A DNA stretch of 64,000 nucleotides. It comes from Rheinheimera sp. UJ63. GTDB lineage: Bacteria > Pseudomonadota > Gammaproteobacteria > Enterobacterales > Alteromonadaceae. The DNA is taken from positions 682,001 to 746,000 of the forward strand of contig NZ_JAKGTQ010000001.1 in assembly GCF_021568285.1 (NCBI RefSeq), written 5' to 3'. This document shows, piece by piece, positions 17,268 through 26,350 of the stretch. The notes beneath the pieces are model-generated. The model had not been told where the DNA came from and ran no database searches. It saw only the letters and a program-made list of their open reading frames with translations. Every line of letters begins with the position of its first letter. The stretch's first letter is position 1. Position numbers and translations under genes: made by a program.

Positions 17268-18677
17268 ATGTCTGTAGAAAACGTTCTGAAACTTATCAAA
17301 GAAAACGATGTAAAGTTTATCGATCTGCGCTTTACCGATACCAAAGGTAAAGAGCAACACGTCAGTGTACCGGTTAGCCAAATTTCTGAAGAGACATTTG
17401 AAGACGGTAAAATGTTTGACGGCTCTTCTATTACCGGTTGGAAAGGCATCAACGATTCAGACATGATTTTAATGCCAGACGCTTCTAGCGCTGTATTAGA
17501 TCCCTTCTTTGAAGAAACCACGTTAAACATCACTTGTGACGTTATCGAACCTAGCACTATGCAAGGTTATGATCGTGACCCACGTTCAATCGCTCAGCGC
17601 GCTGAAGAGTATTTAAAATCAACTGGTATCGCGGATACCGTGTTGTTTGGCCCTGAACCAGAATTCTTTATGTTTGACGACGTGCGTTTCCACACCGACA
17701 TGTCAGGTTCATTCTTCAAACTGAACTCTACTGAAGCCGCGTGGAACTCAGGCACGAGTTATGAAGAAGGTAACAAAGGTCACCGTCCGGGTGTGAAAGG
17801 CGGTTATTTCCCGTTACCACCAGTAGATTCAGGCCATGATATTCGTAGTGCTATGTGTATGGTGCTTGAAGAGATGGGCCAAGTTGTTGAAGCGCATCAC
17901 CACGAAGTGGCAACTGCGGGTCAAAACGAAATCGCAACGCGTTTCAATACATTGACTAAAAAAGCAGATGAAGTTCAACAGCTTAAGTATGTAATTCACA
18001 ACGTAGCACATATGTACGGCAAAACAGTTACCTTTATGCCTAAGCCATTAGTTGGTGATAACGGTTCTGGTATGCACTGTCACCAGTCTCTAGCGAAAGA
18101 TGGCGTTAACCTGTTCGCAGGTGACAAATACGCTGGCTTGTCTGAAATCGCACTTTATTACATCGGCGGTATCATTAAGCACGCTAAAGCCATCAATGCG
18201 TTCACTAACCCGTCTACTAACTCTTACAAGCGTTTAGTGCCACATTTCGAAGCGCCTGTGATGTTAGCGTACTCAGCGCGTAACCGTTCTGCGTCAATCC
18301 GTATCCCTCTGGTACCTAGTGCAAAAGCACGTCGTATCGAGTGTCGTTTCCCGGATCCAGCAGCTAACCCATACTTAGCCTTCACTGCACAATTGATGGC
18401 CGGTTTAGACGGTATTCAAAACAAGATCCATCCTGGCGATTCAATGGATAAAGATCTGTATGACTTACCAGCAGAAGAAGCAGCCAACATCCCACAAGTG
18501 GCGACCTCTTTAGATGAAGCGTTAAACGAATTAGACAAAAACCGCGCGATCTTCACTAAGGGCGGCGTTATGTCTGACGAAATGATTGATGCTTATATTG
18601 GTATCAAGCGTGCAGAAGCCCGCAAAGTCGCAATGGCTGTGCACCCGCTTGAATTTGAATTGTATTACAGCGTGTAA
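17268..18677 (+). CDS. glnA: Glutamine synthetase, type I
   Basis: A 469-residue enzyme that makes glutamine from glutamate, ammonia and ATP; it forms a dodecamer in the cytoplasm. The start at 17268 has GGAGGA upstream and gives exactly the E. coli length; an in-frame ATG at 17193 is excluded because it lies at the sigma-54 promoter. Visible motifs: [26 protein letters not shown] (metal ligands), the [11 protein letters not shown] loop, NRSASIRIP and the adenylylation segment [10 protein letters not shown] with its conserved tyrosine. Control is therefore likely both transcriptional (NtrC, sigma-54) and by GlnE adenylylation. The gene order glnA, DUF4124 gene, glnL, glnG follows. Confidence 0.98.
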   Translation: MSVENVLKLIKENDVKFIDLRFTDTKGKEQHVSVPVSQISEETFEDGKMFDGSSITGWKGINDSDMILMPDASSAVLDPFFEETTLNITCDVIEPSTMQGYDRDPRSIAQRAEEYLKSTGIADTVLFGPEPEFFMFDDVRFHTDMSGSFFKLNSTEAAWNSGTSYEEGNKGHRPGVKGGYFPLPPVDSGHDIRSAMCMVLEEMGQVVEAHHHEVATAGQNEIATRFNTLTKKADEVQQLKYVIHNVAHMYGKTVTFMPKPLVGDNGSGMHCHQSLAKDGVNLFAGDKYAGLSEIALYYIGGIIKHAKAINAFTNPSTNSYKRLVPHFEAPVMLAYSARNRSASIRIPLVPSAKARRIECRFPDPAANPYLAFTAQLMAGLDGIQNKIHPGDSMDKDLYDLPAEEAANIPQVATSLDEALNELDKNRAIFTKGGVMSDEMIDAYIGIKRAEARKVAMAVHPLEFELYYSV

Positions 18678-18707
18678 TATCAGTTAATTAAGCTTTATCT
18701 GTGCATT

Positions 18708-18735
18708 AAAAGCTCACTTCGGTGAGCTTTTTTTT
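18708..18735 (+). terminator. Terminator after glnA
   Basis: Stem AAAAGCTCAC-TTCG-GTGAGCTTTT followed by more T, 30 bp after the glnA stop codon. It separates strong glnA transcription from the downstream genes. Confidence 0.9.
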
Positions 18736-18808
18736 GTAGAATATTTAAGTATTTCAGGCTAAAGTTAAAAGAAGCGTCAGGAAGACGGAACTTAGGAATA
18801 AAGCATTA

Positions 18809-19315
18809 ATGAAATTACTTTGGCTATCACTGACACTATTACTCGTCGCCAGCTCAACCTTGGCGCAAGAAAAGAAGATCTTTGTCGGTCGTGATGCCAA
18901 TGGTGTTTTGGTTTTTTCAGATAGCCCGTTACCCGGCTCAGAAGAAGTCAGTTTGCAGAGCCGGCCGAATATCATGGAAGCAACCGACACACGCTTACCT
19001 GAAAAAAAGCCTCCCGCGCCTGAGCCCTACACTGTCTCAATTACCCAACCTGAAAATGAAGCCACCGTTCGCGACAACACCGGCTCAGTTTATATCTCCG
19101 GCCGTATCAGTCCCCGTTTTCAGCGTGGCTTTCGCGTTAGGCTATTATTCGATGGTAAAGCGCATGGCGAGCCACAGAACAGTGCGGTATTTGTGTTGCG
19201 TGATGTTGATCGCGGAGAACACAATGTACAAATCGAACTTCTAGACCAAAACGGCAAGCTAATTGCAACAAGTCCTCTTACCATCTTCTATATGCATAGA
19301 ACTCGTATAAATTAA
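18809..19315 (+). CDS. DUF4124-domain exported protein
   Basis: A 168-residue protein with a signal peptide (cut after about residue 19, STLAQ). It carries an N-terminal DUF4124 segment (KKIFVGRDANGVLVFSDSP), a proline-rich linker (PEKKPPAPEPY) and a C-terminal beta-sandwich-like part (about 75-168, TVSITQPENEATVRDNTG). That last part resembles Fn3/Ig-like domains of periplasmic proteins. Function is unknown. From memory, genes of this type often sit between glnA and glnL in Alteromonadales, which hints at a link to nitrogen control or merely conserved order. It follows the glnA terminator; no NtrC site of its own was seen. Confidence 0.75.
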   Translation: MKLLWLSLTLLLVASSTLAQEKKIFVGRDANGVLVFSDSPLPGSEEVSLQSRPNIMEATDTRLPEKKPPAPEPYTVSITQPENEATVRDNTGSVYISGRISPRFQRGFRVRLLFDGKAHGEPQNSAVFVLRDVDRGEHNVQIELLDQNGKLIATSPLTIFYMHRTRIN

Positions 19316-19373
19316 CCAAATTAGTGCATTGTCAGTGAAATTCAGGTTGTTCTGAGTTAAGCTTCACTTCCAT

Positions 19374-19390
19374 AGCACCAAATTGGTGCA
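19374..19390 (+). promoter_or_regulatory. NtrC binding site before glnL
   Basis: AGCACCAAATTGGTGCA, a near-perfect palindromic NtrC site, ends 12 bp before the glnL ATG. In E. coli an NtrC site at the glnL promoter lets NtrC limit its own synthesis; the same autorepression is inferred here. Confidence 0.85.
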
Positions 19391-19402
19391 ATAGGTAAGT
19401 TT

Positions 19403-20464
19403 ATGACTCAGGACTCGTTTGCGATATCACTGGTTGATCAGCTCACTACCGCGGTAATGGTGTTAGATGAAACGCTCAGCGTGTGTTATTTTAATACCGC
19501 CAGCTGTGCCGTTTTAGGCCTTGGCGAAAAAAAGCTTAAGCAACAGTTCTTTCCCGGTTTATTTCAACACATCGATTTAAAAGCCAATCATTTGTATAAC
19601 GCGATGCAAAGCAAACAAGCTTTTAGCGTCAGTGACGTACAGGCAGTATTAATTGATGGTCGTCATTTATTATTAGATATCTCAGTTACTATTATTGAGC
19701 AACAGCCGATATATTTGCTGCTAGAGCTGCGCCAAGTTGATCATCAACGTAAGATCAGTATGGAAAGCTTGCAACAACACCAGCATCTGGCCGCGCGTGA
19801 ATTGATCCGAGGTTTAGCCCATGAAATTAAAAACCCTTTAGGCGGTTTACGGGGTGCTGCGCAGTTGCTAGAAGAGTCATTGGATGATGAGCAAAAAGAA
19901 TACACCCAACTGATTATCGCCCAAGCGGATCGTCTTCGTAATTTAGTCGACCGTTTGCTCGGTCCTTATCGGCCCCCAAGTTTACAGCAAAGTAATTTGC
20001 ACCAGGTTGCCGAACAAGTTCTTAAACTGGCGAACATGGATAACCCGCAGCAAATTTATTTTCAACGTGATTACGATCCCAGTATTCCGGATTTTATGTT
20101 CGATCCTGAATTGTTAGAACAAGCCTTATTAAATATCGTACGAAATGCACAACAAGCACTCGTCGATGGCGGCCAAATCACGCTACAAAGCCGTATCTTG
20201 CATCAGCACACCCTGCACGGTAAGCGTTATAAGCTGGTTGCCTGCATTAAAGTTATCGATAACGGCCCGGGTATACCCGTGGCCATTCGCGACACACTGT
20301 TTTATCCAATGGTCAGCGGCAAAGCGGGTGGCACAGGCTTAGGCTTATCCATTGCGCAAACGCTGATCCATCAACAACGCGGTTGGATTGACTGTGAAAG
20401 CTGGCCGGGACATACCGGTTTTATGATTTATTTACCTATTTCAGACTGTGAGGATGATGTATGA
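19403..20464 (+). CDS. glnL: Nitrogen regulation sensor kinase NtrB
   Basis: A 353-residue cytoplasmic two-component kinase. A PAS domain (about 10-115) is followed by the phospho-acceptor helix with RGLAHEIKNPLGGLRGAAQL (His near 140) and an HATPase domain with NIVRNAQQAL, DNGPGIP and GGTGLGLSIAQTL. There is no membrane segment. It phosphorylates or dephosphorylates NtrC in response to PII. Its stop overlaps the glnG start (ATGA), so the pair is translationally coupled. The NtrC site directly upstream suggests autoregulation. Confidence 0.97.
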   Translation: MTQDSFAISLVDQLTTAVMVLDETLSVCYFNTASCAVLGLGEKKLKQQFFPGLFQHIDLKANHLYNAMQSKQAFSVSDVQAVLIDGRHLLLDISVTIIEQQPIYLLLELRQVDHQRKISMESLQQHQHLAARELIRGLAHEIKNPLGGLRGAAQLLEESLDDEQKEYTQLIIAQADRLRNLVDRLLGPYRPPSLQQSNLHQVAEQVLKLANMDNPQQIYFQRDYDPSIPDFMFDPELLEQALLNIVRNAQQALVDGGQITLQSRILHQHTLHGKRYKLVACIKVIDNGPGIPVAIRDTLFYPMVSGKAGGTGLGLSIAQTLIHQQRGWIDCESWPGHTGFMIYLPISDCEDDV

Positions 20465-21873
20465 ATCAATTTGTCTGGATAATTGATGACGATAATTCTA
20501 TTCGTTGGGTCTTAGAAAAAGCCCTAGCCCGCACCGATATCCAATGTGAAAGCTTTGCCTCAGCCGATTTAATGCTGCAACGCTTAGAGTATGAACAACC
20601 GGCGGTCGTTGTATCGGATATTCGGATGCCCGGTACAGATGGCATGGCGTTACTTAGCAAGTTGCAAGAACTTAGCCCGGATTTACCCGTGATAATTATG
20701 ACGGCGCATTCTGACCTAGACAGCGCAGTCAACGCCTTTAAACGAGGTGCTTTTGAATACTTGCCTAAGCCCTTTGATGTTAACGATGCCGTCGCTCTGA
20801 TCAGTCGCGCTTTAGAGCACAGCAAAAATCAATTAGCCAAACAGCAACCGCTGCCACCGGCACTCAACCCAGAGATTATTGGTGAAGCGCCTGCCATGCA
20901 GGAAGTGTTTCGTGCTATTGGTCGCTTAGCTCGCTCCAGTATCAGTGTACTGATTAATGGGCAGTCGGGTACCGGTAAAGAATTGGTTGCGCGCGCCTTA
21001 CATAAACACAGCCCCCGCTCAGAAAAACCCTTTATTGCCTTGAATATGGCTGCGATCCCAAAAGATCTGATTGAATCAGAGCTATTTGGTCATGAAAAAG
21101 GCGCGTTTACCGGGGCCAATACGCAACGGAAAGGGCGTTTTGAACAAGCCGATAGCGGTACCTTATTTCTGGATGAAATTGGCGATATGCCGCTTGATGT
21201 GCAAACACGTCTATTACGGGTATTAGCCGATGGCCAATTTTACCGGGTCGGCGGTCATCAGGCTGTCGGGGTAGATGTCCGTATTATTGCTGCCACCCAT
21301 CAAAATTTAGAATTGCTGGCCCAAGAAGGTAAGTTTCGTGAGGATTTATTCCATCGCTTAAACGTGATCCGCGTGCATTTACCTACCCTAAAAGAGCGCC
21401 GCCAGGATATTGCTAAGCTGGCACGCCACTTTTTGCAGCAAGCCGCAACGGAACTTAATGTTGAAGCGAAAACGCTGAGTAAAGAAGCGGAATTATTTCT
21501 GACCGATTTAGATTGGCCAGGTAACGTGCGGCAATTAGAAAACACCTGTCGTTGGCTCACCGTGATGGCCAGTGGCAAACATATTGTGGTGGCCGATATG
21601 CCGCCAGAATTAACTCAAAGCGGCAAAAACAGTTATAACTCGGTTACCGACGCAGTTCATGGTGATTGGCAAAGCTTGCTCGCGCAATGGGTGACGGAAC
21701 GCTTAGCCGCAGGAGAAGAAAATATCTTGGCCGAAGCAGGCCCAGCTTTTGAGAAGATTGTGTTAAAGCAGGCGCTGCATCATACGCATGGTCATAAACA
21801 AGAAGCCGCGCGCAAATTAGGCTGGGGTCGAAATACGCTAACGCGCAAATTAAAAGAGCTGGGCGTCGAATAG
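20461..21873 (+). CDS. glnG: Nitrogen regulation response regulator NtrC
   Basis: A 470-residue sigma-54 activator. Receiver domain (about 1-120) with DDD near residues 10-12 and phospho-acceptor Asp in [13 protein letters not shown]. The AAA+ domain (about 140-370) has Walker A GQSGTGKE, the sigma-54-contacting GAFTGAN loop and Walker [12 protein letters not shown]. The C-terminal Fis-type helix-turn-helix is [19 protein letters not shown]. All catalytic elements are intact. It is the protein expected to bind the three NtrC sites described at glnA and glnL. Confidence 0.98.
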   Translation: MNQFVWIIDDDNSIRWVLEKALARTDIQCESFASADLMLQRLEYEQPAVVVSDIRMPGTDGMALLSKLQELSPDLPVIIMTAHSDLDSAVNAFKRGAFEYLPKPFDVNDAVALISRALEHSKNQLAKQQPLPPALNPEIIGEAPAMQEVFRAIGRLARSSISVLINGQSGTGKELVARALHKHSPRSEKPFIALNMAAIPKDLIESELFGHEKGAFTGANTQRKGRFEQADSGTLFLDEIGDMPLDVQTRLLRVLADGQFYRVGGHQAVGVDVRIIAATHQNLELLAQEGKFREDLFHRLNVIRVHLPTLKERRQDIAKLARHFLQQAATELNVEAKTLSKEAELFLTDLDWPGNVRQLENTCRWLTVMASGKHIVVADMPPELTQSGKNSYNSVTDAVHGDWQSLLAQWVTERLAAGEENILAEAGPAFEKIVLKQALHHTHGHKQEAARKLGWGRNTLTRKLKELGVE

Positions 21874-21925
21874 ACGCCCAGCTGATGATTTAAGCAGAAC
21901 GTGCTTTAAGCTGAGCGTTCTGCTT
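21857..21925. terminator. Two hairpins between glnG and the convergent Spy-like gene
   Basis: First, an 11-bp stem AGCTGGGCGTC/GACGCCCAGCT (21857-21883) whose loop contains the glnG stop codon. Second, AAGCAGAACG/CGTTCTGCTT (21892-21925), which overlaps the end of the minus-strand gene. Neither has a strong T run, so termination strength is uncertain. Confidence 0.6.
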
Positions 21926-22433
21926 TGGCACGACGGCCCTCATGTTTACCTTCACCATCGCGGCCTTCACCTTTAGTGCGGCGTTCTTCACGTTGGTTTT
22001 TCAATTGCTCACGTTGCGCAACGGTTAAGATCTGGTTGATTTGATGACGTAATTGCAGTGCATGCAACTGACGTTCTTCATGCTTAGCTCGACGCTTTTC
22101 TAGCAACAGTTTTGCCGTTGTTTCATCAAACTGTGGCGCGTCCATCAGTGCTTGCCAAGCTTGCTTGTCGGCCGCTCGCTCTGCGGCATCGCCCTGATTA
22201 GCCCGATGTTCGGCTAAGACAGCCGCAACGGCTTGCTTTTGTTCAGCAGACAAATCTAAGCTGGCTAACTGGCGCTTTAGCATGGCACCCGGTGCCATTT
22301 GTTGGCGCTTTTGTTGTTGCTGTTTATGTTGATGCGGTGCTTTTTCTGCTGAGTCTGGTGCTGCAGCCATGCTTGCAGTAGAAAAGGCGACTAGGGTGCT
22401 CAGGGTAAGTAATAAGGTTTTCGCTTTCATCAT
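21906..22433 (-). CDS. CpxP/Spy-like periplasmic chaperone
   Basis: A protein of 175 residues from the ATG at 22433 (GGAG about 6 bp upstream; the ATG at 22430 is an alternative). Signal peptide to about residue 22 (STASMAAAPD). The mature protein is highly charged, helical and rich in Q/R/K, with LTxxQ-type repeats: LDLSAEQKQAVAAVL and LTVAQREQLKNQ. These mark the Spy/CpxP family of envelope-stress chaperones. It is divergent from cpxRA with a CpxR-type box between them, the same arrangement as cpxP-cpxRA in E. coli, so it is probably CpxR-induced and may inhibit CpxA. The very basic C-terminal tail (RRTKGEGRDGEGKHEGRR) is unusual. Confidence 0.8.
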   Translation of the reverse strand: MMKAKTLLLTLSTLVAFSTASMAAAPDSAEKAPHQHKQQQQKRQQMAPGAMLKRQLASLDLSAEQKQAVAAVLAEHRANQGDAAERAADKQAWQALMDAPQFDETTAKLLLEKRRAKHEERQLHALQLRHQINQILTVAQREQLKNQREERRTKGEGRDGEGKHEGRRAKAERSA

Positions 22434-22497
22434 TTGCTCTCCGCTTAGTTGACTATTACAGCTTAACTCAGCCAATGCAAAGCAACGCAAAGGACAG

Positions 22498-22513
22498 GTA
22501 AAGATTCTGTAAA
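22498..22513 (+). promoter_or_regulatory. CpxR box between the cpxP-like gene and cpxR
   Basis: GTAAA-N6-GTAAA fits the published CpxR pattern GTAAA-N(4-8)-GTAAA. It lies in the 138-bp divergent promoter region and could serve either or both genes. Confidence 0.65.
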
Positions 22514-22571
22514 GAGCCTGACAGTCTGAAAGTGACCACGTAAACTGACCTAAAGCAACAGGAGGAGTAGC

Positions 22572-23267
22572 ATGCCAAAGATCTTGATGATTGATGACGA
22601 CACTGAACTGTGTCAATTAGTGGCGGAATATCTCGCACTAGATGGGTTAAGTTTCGAAGCAGTACACGATGGCCAAGCTGGGCTTGAACGTATTCAAACT
22701 GCTGCAGCCGATCTGATTTTATTAGATGTTATGCTACCCACTTTAGATGGCTTATCGGTATTAAAAGCATTACGGGCCGGCCCTTATTGCCCCGTGTTAA
22801 TGCTAACCGCCCGGGGAGATGACATCGACCGGATTCTGGGTTTAGAACTCGGTGCTGATGATTATTTGGCCAAACCGTTCAATCCACGAGAATTGGTCGC
22901 CCGCATTAAGGCCATCTTACGCCGAGTTGAATTACTGCAACAAGAGCCGAGTCATGCAGTAAGCCTTTTACATATTAATGATTTGAGTTTAAACACACAA
23001 AATCGCCAAGTATTGTGCGCAGAACATCCGGTGAGCCTCACTGCCACCGAGTTTCAGTTACTGGAAATGCTGATGCGCAAAGCAGGCGAAGTGATTTCTA
23101 AAGAAGAGTTGAGCAAAGTGGTGCTCGGTCGCCGATTACAAATGTATGATCGCAGTTTAGATATGCACATTAGTAATATTCGAAAAAAACTGGCGCAATT
23201 TAGTCCAAACGAAAAAATTCAAACCCTGCGGGGCAGTGGTTATTTATTCTTAAGTGATGGTCACTGA
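22572..23267 (+). CDS. cpxR: Envelope-stress response regulator CpxR
   Basis: A 231-residue OmpR-family regulator, one residue shorter than E. coli CpxR. The receiver has DDDTELC, phospho-acceptor Asp in LILLDVMLPTLDGL and Lys in DDYLAKPFNPRE. The winged-helix domain has LTATEFQLLEMLM, VLGRRLQMYDRSLDMHISNI and TLRGSGYLF; the block DRSLDMHISNIRKKL is close to the E. coli protein. AGGAGG precedes the ATG. Its stop codon overlaps the cpxA ATG by one base. Confidence 0.95.
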   Translation: MPKILMIDDDTELCQLVAEYLALDGLSFEAVHDGQAGLERIQTAAADLILLDVMLPTLDGLSVLKALRAGPYCPVLMLTARGDDIDRILGLELGADDYLAKPFNPRELVARIKAILRRVELLQQEPSHAVSLLHINDLSLNTQNRQVLCAEHPVSLTATEFQLLEMLMRKAGEVISKEELSKVVLGRRLQMYDRSLDMHISNIRKKLAQFSPNEKIQTLRGSGYLFLSDGH

Positions 23268-24670
23268 TGAAATTACACTGGCTTAACCCGGTTAACTCGC
23301 TAGCCGGTCGCATCTTTATCTGGTTTTGGTTAGTGCTGATCCTGACGGTATCAAGCACCTTATTTTTAAGTCGACAATTACTTGAAGATACCAAAATTCA
23401 TCGCTTACCCAATAACATTGTCACGCAATTACAACAGCAGGTGAAACAATTTCATCGCGCCGAGTCGGTCGACAAGCTGCTCCGTTACTTACAGCGGCAA
23501 CAAGATCCACGCTGGGTCGTCGTTGATTTAGCGCAAAATCAGGTATTAACACCCGATGCCTTACCTCGTAACTTTGATCAAAACTGGTTGTTTGAATTAA
23601 ACCAGCTTAATCGGCCACGGCTGTTGCGGCATAATAATATGCATCTAGCGGGGCCTTTTATGCTAGAAATCGGCGAACAAACCCTGGCCCTTTACCAACA
23701 GCGTAATATGCCGAGTCAACCTTGGTGGAGCCTGCGCGGTTTATCCGAACCCATTCTGGTGCTGCTACTGCTCTTAACCTCGGCGGCAGCCAGCTTTATC
23801 TTAGCCATTTCCATTTCTAAGCCATTACGTGAACTGGTGCAACAAAATCTGTTGTTCGCTTCCGGTAAGTTGGATAGCCGAGTGCCACGTTTAGCAAAAC
23901 GTAAAGATGAACTAGGCCAACTTGGCCGCAGTTTTAATACCATGGCCGAGCGGATCAGCGCCTTATTGCATAATCAGCAACGCTTGATGCGGGATATATC
24001 ACATGAATTACGCTCACCTTTAGCGCGCGCGCAGTTGGTATTGGGTTTAACCGAACGCCAGCAAGATCTGCAACAATTACCGCGTTTAAAAAATGAATTA
24101 GAGCGGCTCGATATGATGCTTGACGAATTATTAACCTACAGTCGCTTAGACGCAGGGCAATACCAACTGGATATCCATGCCTGTGATTTGGTCGCGTTAA
24201 CCGAAGATGTGCTGCATTTAAATCAAGTCGATGCCGATGCTAAACAGCAACAATTACGCTTTGTTGGCCCAGAGCAACTGTGGCTGCAAGCCGATAGCCG
24301 CCTGTTAGGCCGTGCCATTGAAAATATTTTACGGAATGCGCTTAAATACAGCCCCGAGCAAAGCACTATTGAATGCAGCATAAGTACGCAGGCTAGCAGC
24401 GTAACCTTAAATATTCGCGATCATGGTCCAGGGATCCCAGCAGAGCAGCTCGACAAAATCTTTTTACCGTTTTATCGGATCAGTGATAGCCGCACCAGCA
24501 CCACCGGCGGTACGGGTTTAGGTTTAGCCATCGTGGCACAAATTATTCGCCAGCACCAAGGTGAGGTTGTGGCTAGCCTGCCCTCTGGTGCGGGCTTGCA
24601 AGTCAGTGTTACACTGCCGCTAACGCAACAACCGCCCACAGCGAAAACGGACGAACACGAAACAACCTAA
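23267..24670 (+). CDS. cpxA: Envelope-stress sensor kinase CpxA
   Basis: A 467-residue membrane kinase: TM1 about 14-34, periplasmic sensor about 35-160, TM2 about 165-185, HAMP about 185-240. The acceptor site is RDISHELRSPLARAQLVLGL, and the HATPase has NILRNALKYSP, DHGPGIP and GGTGLGLAIV. It senses misfolded envelope proteins and phosphorylates CpxR. It is co-directional and overlapping with cpxR, and its own stop overlaps the next ATG by one base, so cpxR-cpxA-pldB form one operon. Confidence 0.94.
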   Translation: MKLHWLNPVNSLAGRIFIWFWLVLILTVSSTLFLSRQLLEDTKIHRLPNNIVTQLQQQVKQFHRAESVDKLLRYLQRQQDPRWVVVDLAQNQVLTPDALPRNFDQNWLFELNQLNRPRLLRHNNMHLAGPFMLEIGEQTLALYQQRNMPSQPWWSLRGLSEPILVLLLLLTSAAASFILAISISKPLRELVQQNLLFASGKLDSRVPRLAKRKDELGQLGRSFNTMAERISALLHNQQRLMRDISHELRSPLARAQLVLGLTERQQDLQQLPRLKNELERLDMMLDELLTYSRLDAGQYQLDIHACDLVALTEDVLHLNQVDADAKQQQLRFVGPEQLWLQADSRLLGRAIENILRNALKYSPEQSTIECSISTQASSVTLNIRDHGPGIPAEQLDKIFLPFYRISDSRTSTTGGTGLGLAIVAQIIRQHQGEVVASLPSGAGLQVSVTLPLTQQPPTAKTDEHETT

Positions 24671-25713
24671 TGGCAGACGTTACTTTTAACCCGATCCAGC
24701 CGCTTGCCACTGAACAGCAGTTAGCCAAACACTGGCCAGACACCTTATTGCCGTTTTGGCGACAAATGCAACACGGCCAATTTGCTGGGGTGGCCGGTGT
24801 GCCGATACATTATAGCTATCATTTAACTCCCGGTGCGCACACGGCGTGGGTGATCAGTAGTGGCCGCATTGAAACGGCAATTAAATACAGCGAATTAATG
24901 CTCGAATTAACGACTGCCGGTTATAGCGTGTTTATTTTAGATCATCGCGGACAGGGGCGTTCCGGTCGCATGTTACCCGACTCACAACTGGGCTATGTTG
25001 CAGATTTTGCAGATTATCAGCACGATCTGGAAAGCTTTTTACGGCAAGTGGTCAAACCGGCGGCCCATCAAAAACATGTATTGCTAGCCCATTCAATGGG
25101 CGCAGCTATTGCCGCAGGCTTAATTACTCAGCCACCTTGGCAAGAATGGCAGTCGTTTTTCTGCGCCGCGATCCTTTGCTCGCCGATGTTCGGTATTTAT
25201 ACTGGCAAGGTACCTTCTAACGTAGCTGAACCGCTCGCCCAGCTTTATTGCCAGTTACGGCGCTGGTGGCAGCCTAATGCGCCGCGTTATTTTCCGATGC
25301 AGTTAGCTTACAAAGATAAAGCCTTTGCCAATAATGAATTAACTCATAGCCAAGCACGCTATCAAGCTTTACGTCATTGTTATCAAACCGAGCCGCAACT
25401 GCAACTGGGTGGCGTAACATGCGCTTGGTTACATCAAGCTATTCTGGCGATGAAACGCTTACGCCGCAGCGCGCAACACTGCCAAACACCGGTCTTGTTG
25501 TTACAAGCCGGCGCCGATCAAGTGGTGGCTAACCGCGCGCAACAGGCTTGGTTTAAGCAATTACCCACAGCGCTACCACATAGCTTTAAGATAATTGAAG
25601 GTGCCAAGCACGAGCTTTTAATGGAGCAAGACAACTTACGCCAACAAGCCTTGGCTCACATCAATCAGTTTTTACAACAGCTGCCCACTCACGCGAACAA
25701 CGCGCTGAAATAA
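24670..25713 (+). CDS. pldB: Alpha/beta hydrolase, lysophospholipase L2 family
   Basis: A 347-residue alpha/beta-hydrolase of the PldB/monoacylglycerol-lipase type. The oxyanion block FILDHRGQGRSGR, nucleophile elbow LLAHSMGAAIA (Ser near 145) and late Asp/His (LLLQAGADQVVANR and GAKHELLME) make a complete triad. It lacks a signal peptide, as does E. coli PldB, and probably hydrolyses lysophospholipids at the inner membrane. Overlap with cpxA suggests co-expression with the envelope-stress system, an arrangement I do not know from E. coli. Confidence 0.85.
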   Translation: MADVTFNPIQPLATEQQLAKHWPDTLLPFWRQMQHGQFAGVAGVPIHYSYHLTPGAHTAWVISSGRIETAIKYSELMLELTTAGYSVFILDHRGQGRSGRMLPDSQLGYVADFADYQHDLESFLRQVVKPAAHQKHVLLAHSMGAAIAAGLITQPPWQEWQSFFCAAILCSPMFGIYTGKVPSNVAEPLAQLYCQLRRWWQPNAPRYFPMQLAYKDKAFANNELTHSQARYQALRHCYQTEPQLQLGGVTCAWLHQAILAMKRLRRSAQHCQTPVLLLQAGADQVVANRAQQAWFKQLPTALPHSFKIIEGAKHELLMEQDNLRQQALAHINQFLQQLPTHANNALK

Positions 25714-25716
25714 GGC

Positions 25717-26181
25717 TTAAACCCCCGCCAGAAAATCATGCTGTCGCCACGCTTCGTAGCTGACAATCGCGACACTATTGGCCAAATTTAAGCTGCGCGC
25801 ACCCGCCTGCATGGGAATACGAATTTTCTGCTCGCTGGGTAATTGATCGCGTACTGCATCAGGTAACCCGCTGGTTTCAGAGCCAAACAACAACACGTCA
25901 TCTGGCTGATATTGCACTTGATGGTAAAAGCGCGTGCCTTTAGTGGTGACTGCATAAATACGTCGCCCCTGCATCGCCTCAGCAAATTGCTGATAATTGG
26001 CATAGCGCGTAACACGGGTTAAGTCGTGATAATCTAAACCGGCGCGGCGTAGTTTTTTCTCTTCAAAATCAAAGCCCATCGGTTCAATGATATGCAATTG
26101 ACAGCCATTATTCGCCACTAAACGAATAATATTGCCCGTATTCGGTGCAATCCGCGGTTCAAACAATGCCACATGAAACAT
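25717..26181 (-). CDS. trmL: tRNA (cytidine(34)-2'-O)-methyltransferase TrmL
   Basis: A 154-residue SPOUT methyltransferase that methylates the wobble nucleotide of tRNA-Leu isoacceptors. The N-terminal block [20 protein letters not shown], the SAM-binding knot segments [11 protein letters not shown] and [21 protein letters not shown], and overall length match TrmL. It is convergent with pldB with only 3 bp between stop codons and no obvious terminator. Confidence 0.95.
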   Translation of the reverse strand: MFHVALFEPRIAPNTGNIIRLVANNGCQLHIIEPMGFDFEEKKLRRAGLDYHDLTRVTRYANYQQFAEAMQGRRIYAVTTKGTRFYHQVQYQPDDVLLFGSETSGLPDAVRDQLPSEQKIRIPMQAGARSLNLANSVAIVSYEAWRQHDFLAGV

Positions 26182-26350
26182 TACTAATTAATCCTTGTTG
26201 TCTTTGTAGTACAAAGGTACTATCGTGAGTTGACCACGCAATGCGTACTGCTAGAAATCCAACTGTTATTTTTAGTTTACACACTGTACCCGCTGAGCAA
26301 AAAGCTCTATAGTTAAAGTTGGTCAGAAATTAACCTAGGAAAGTTTCGCA

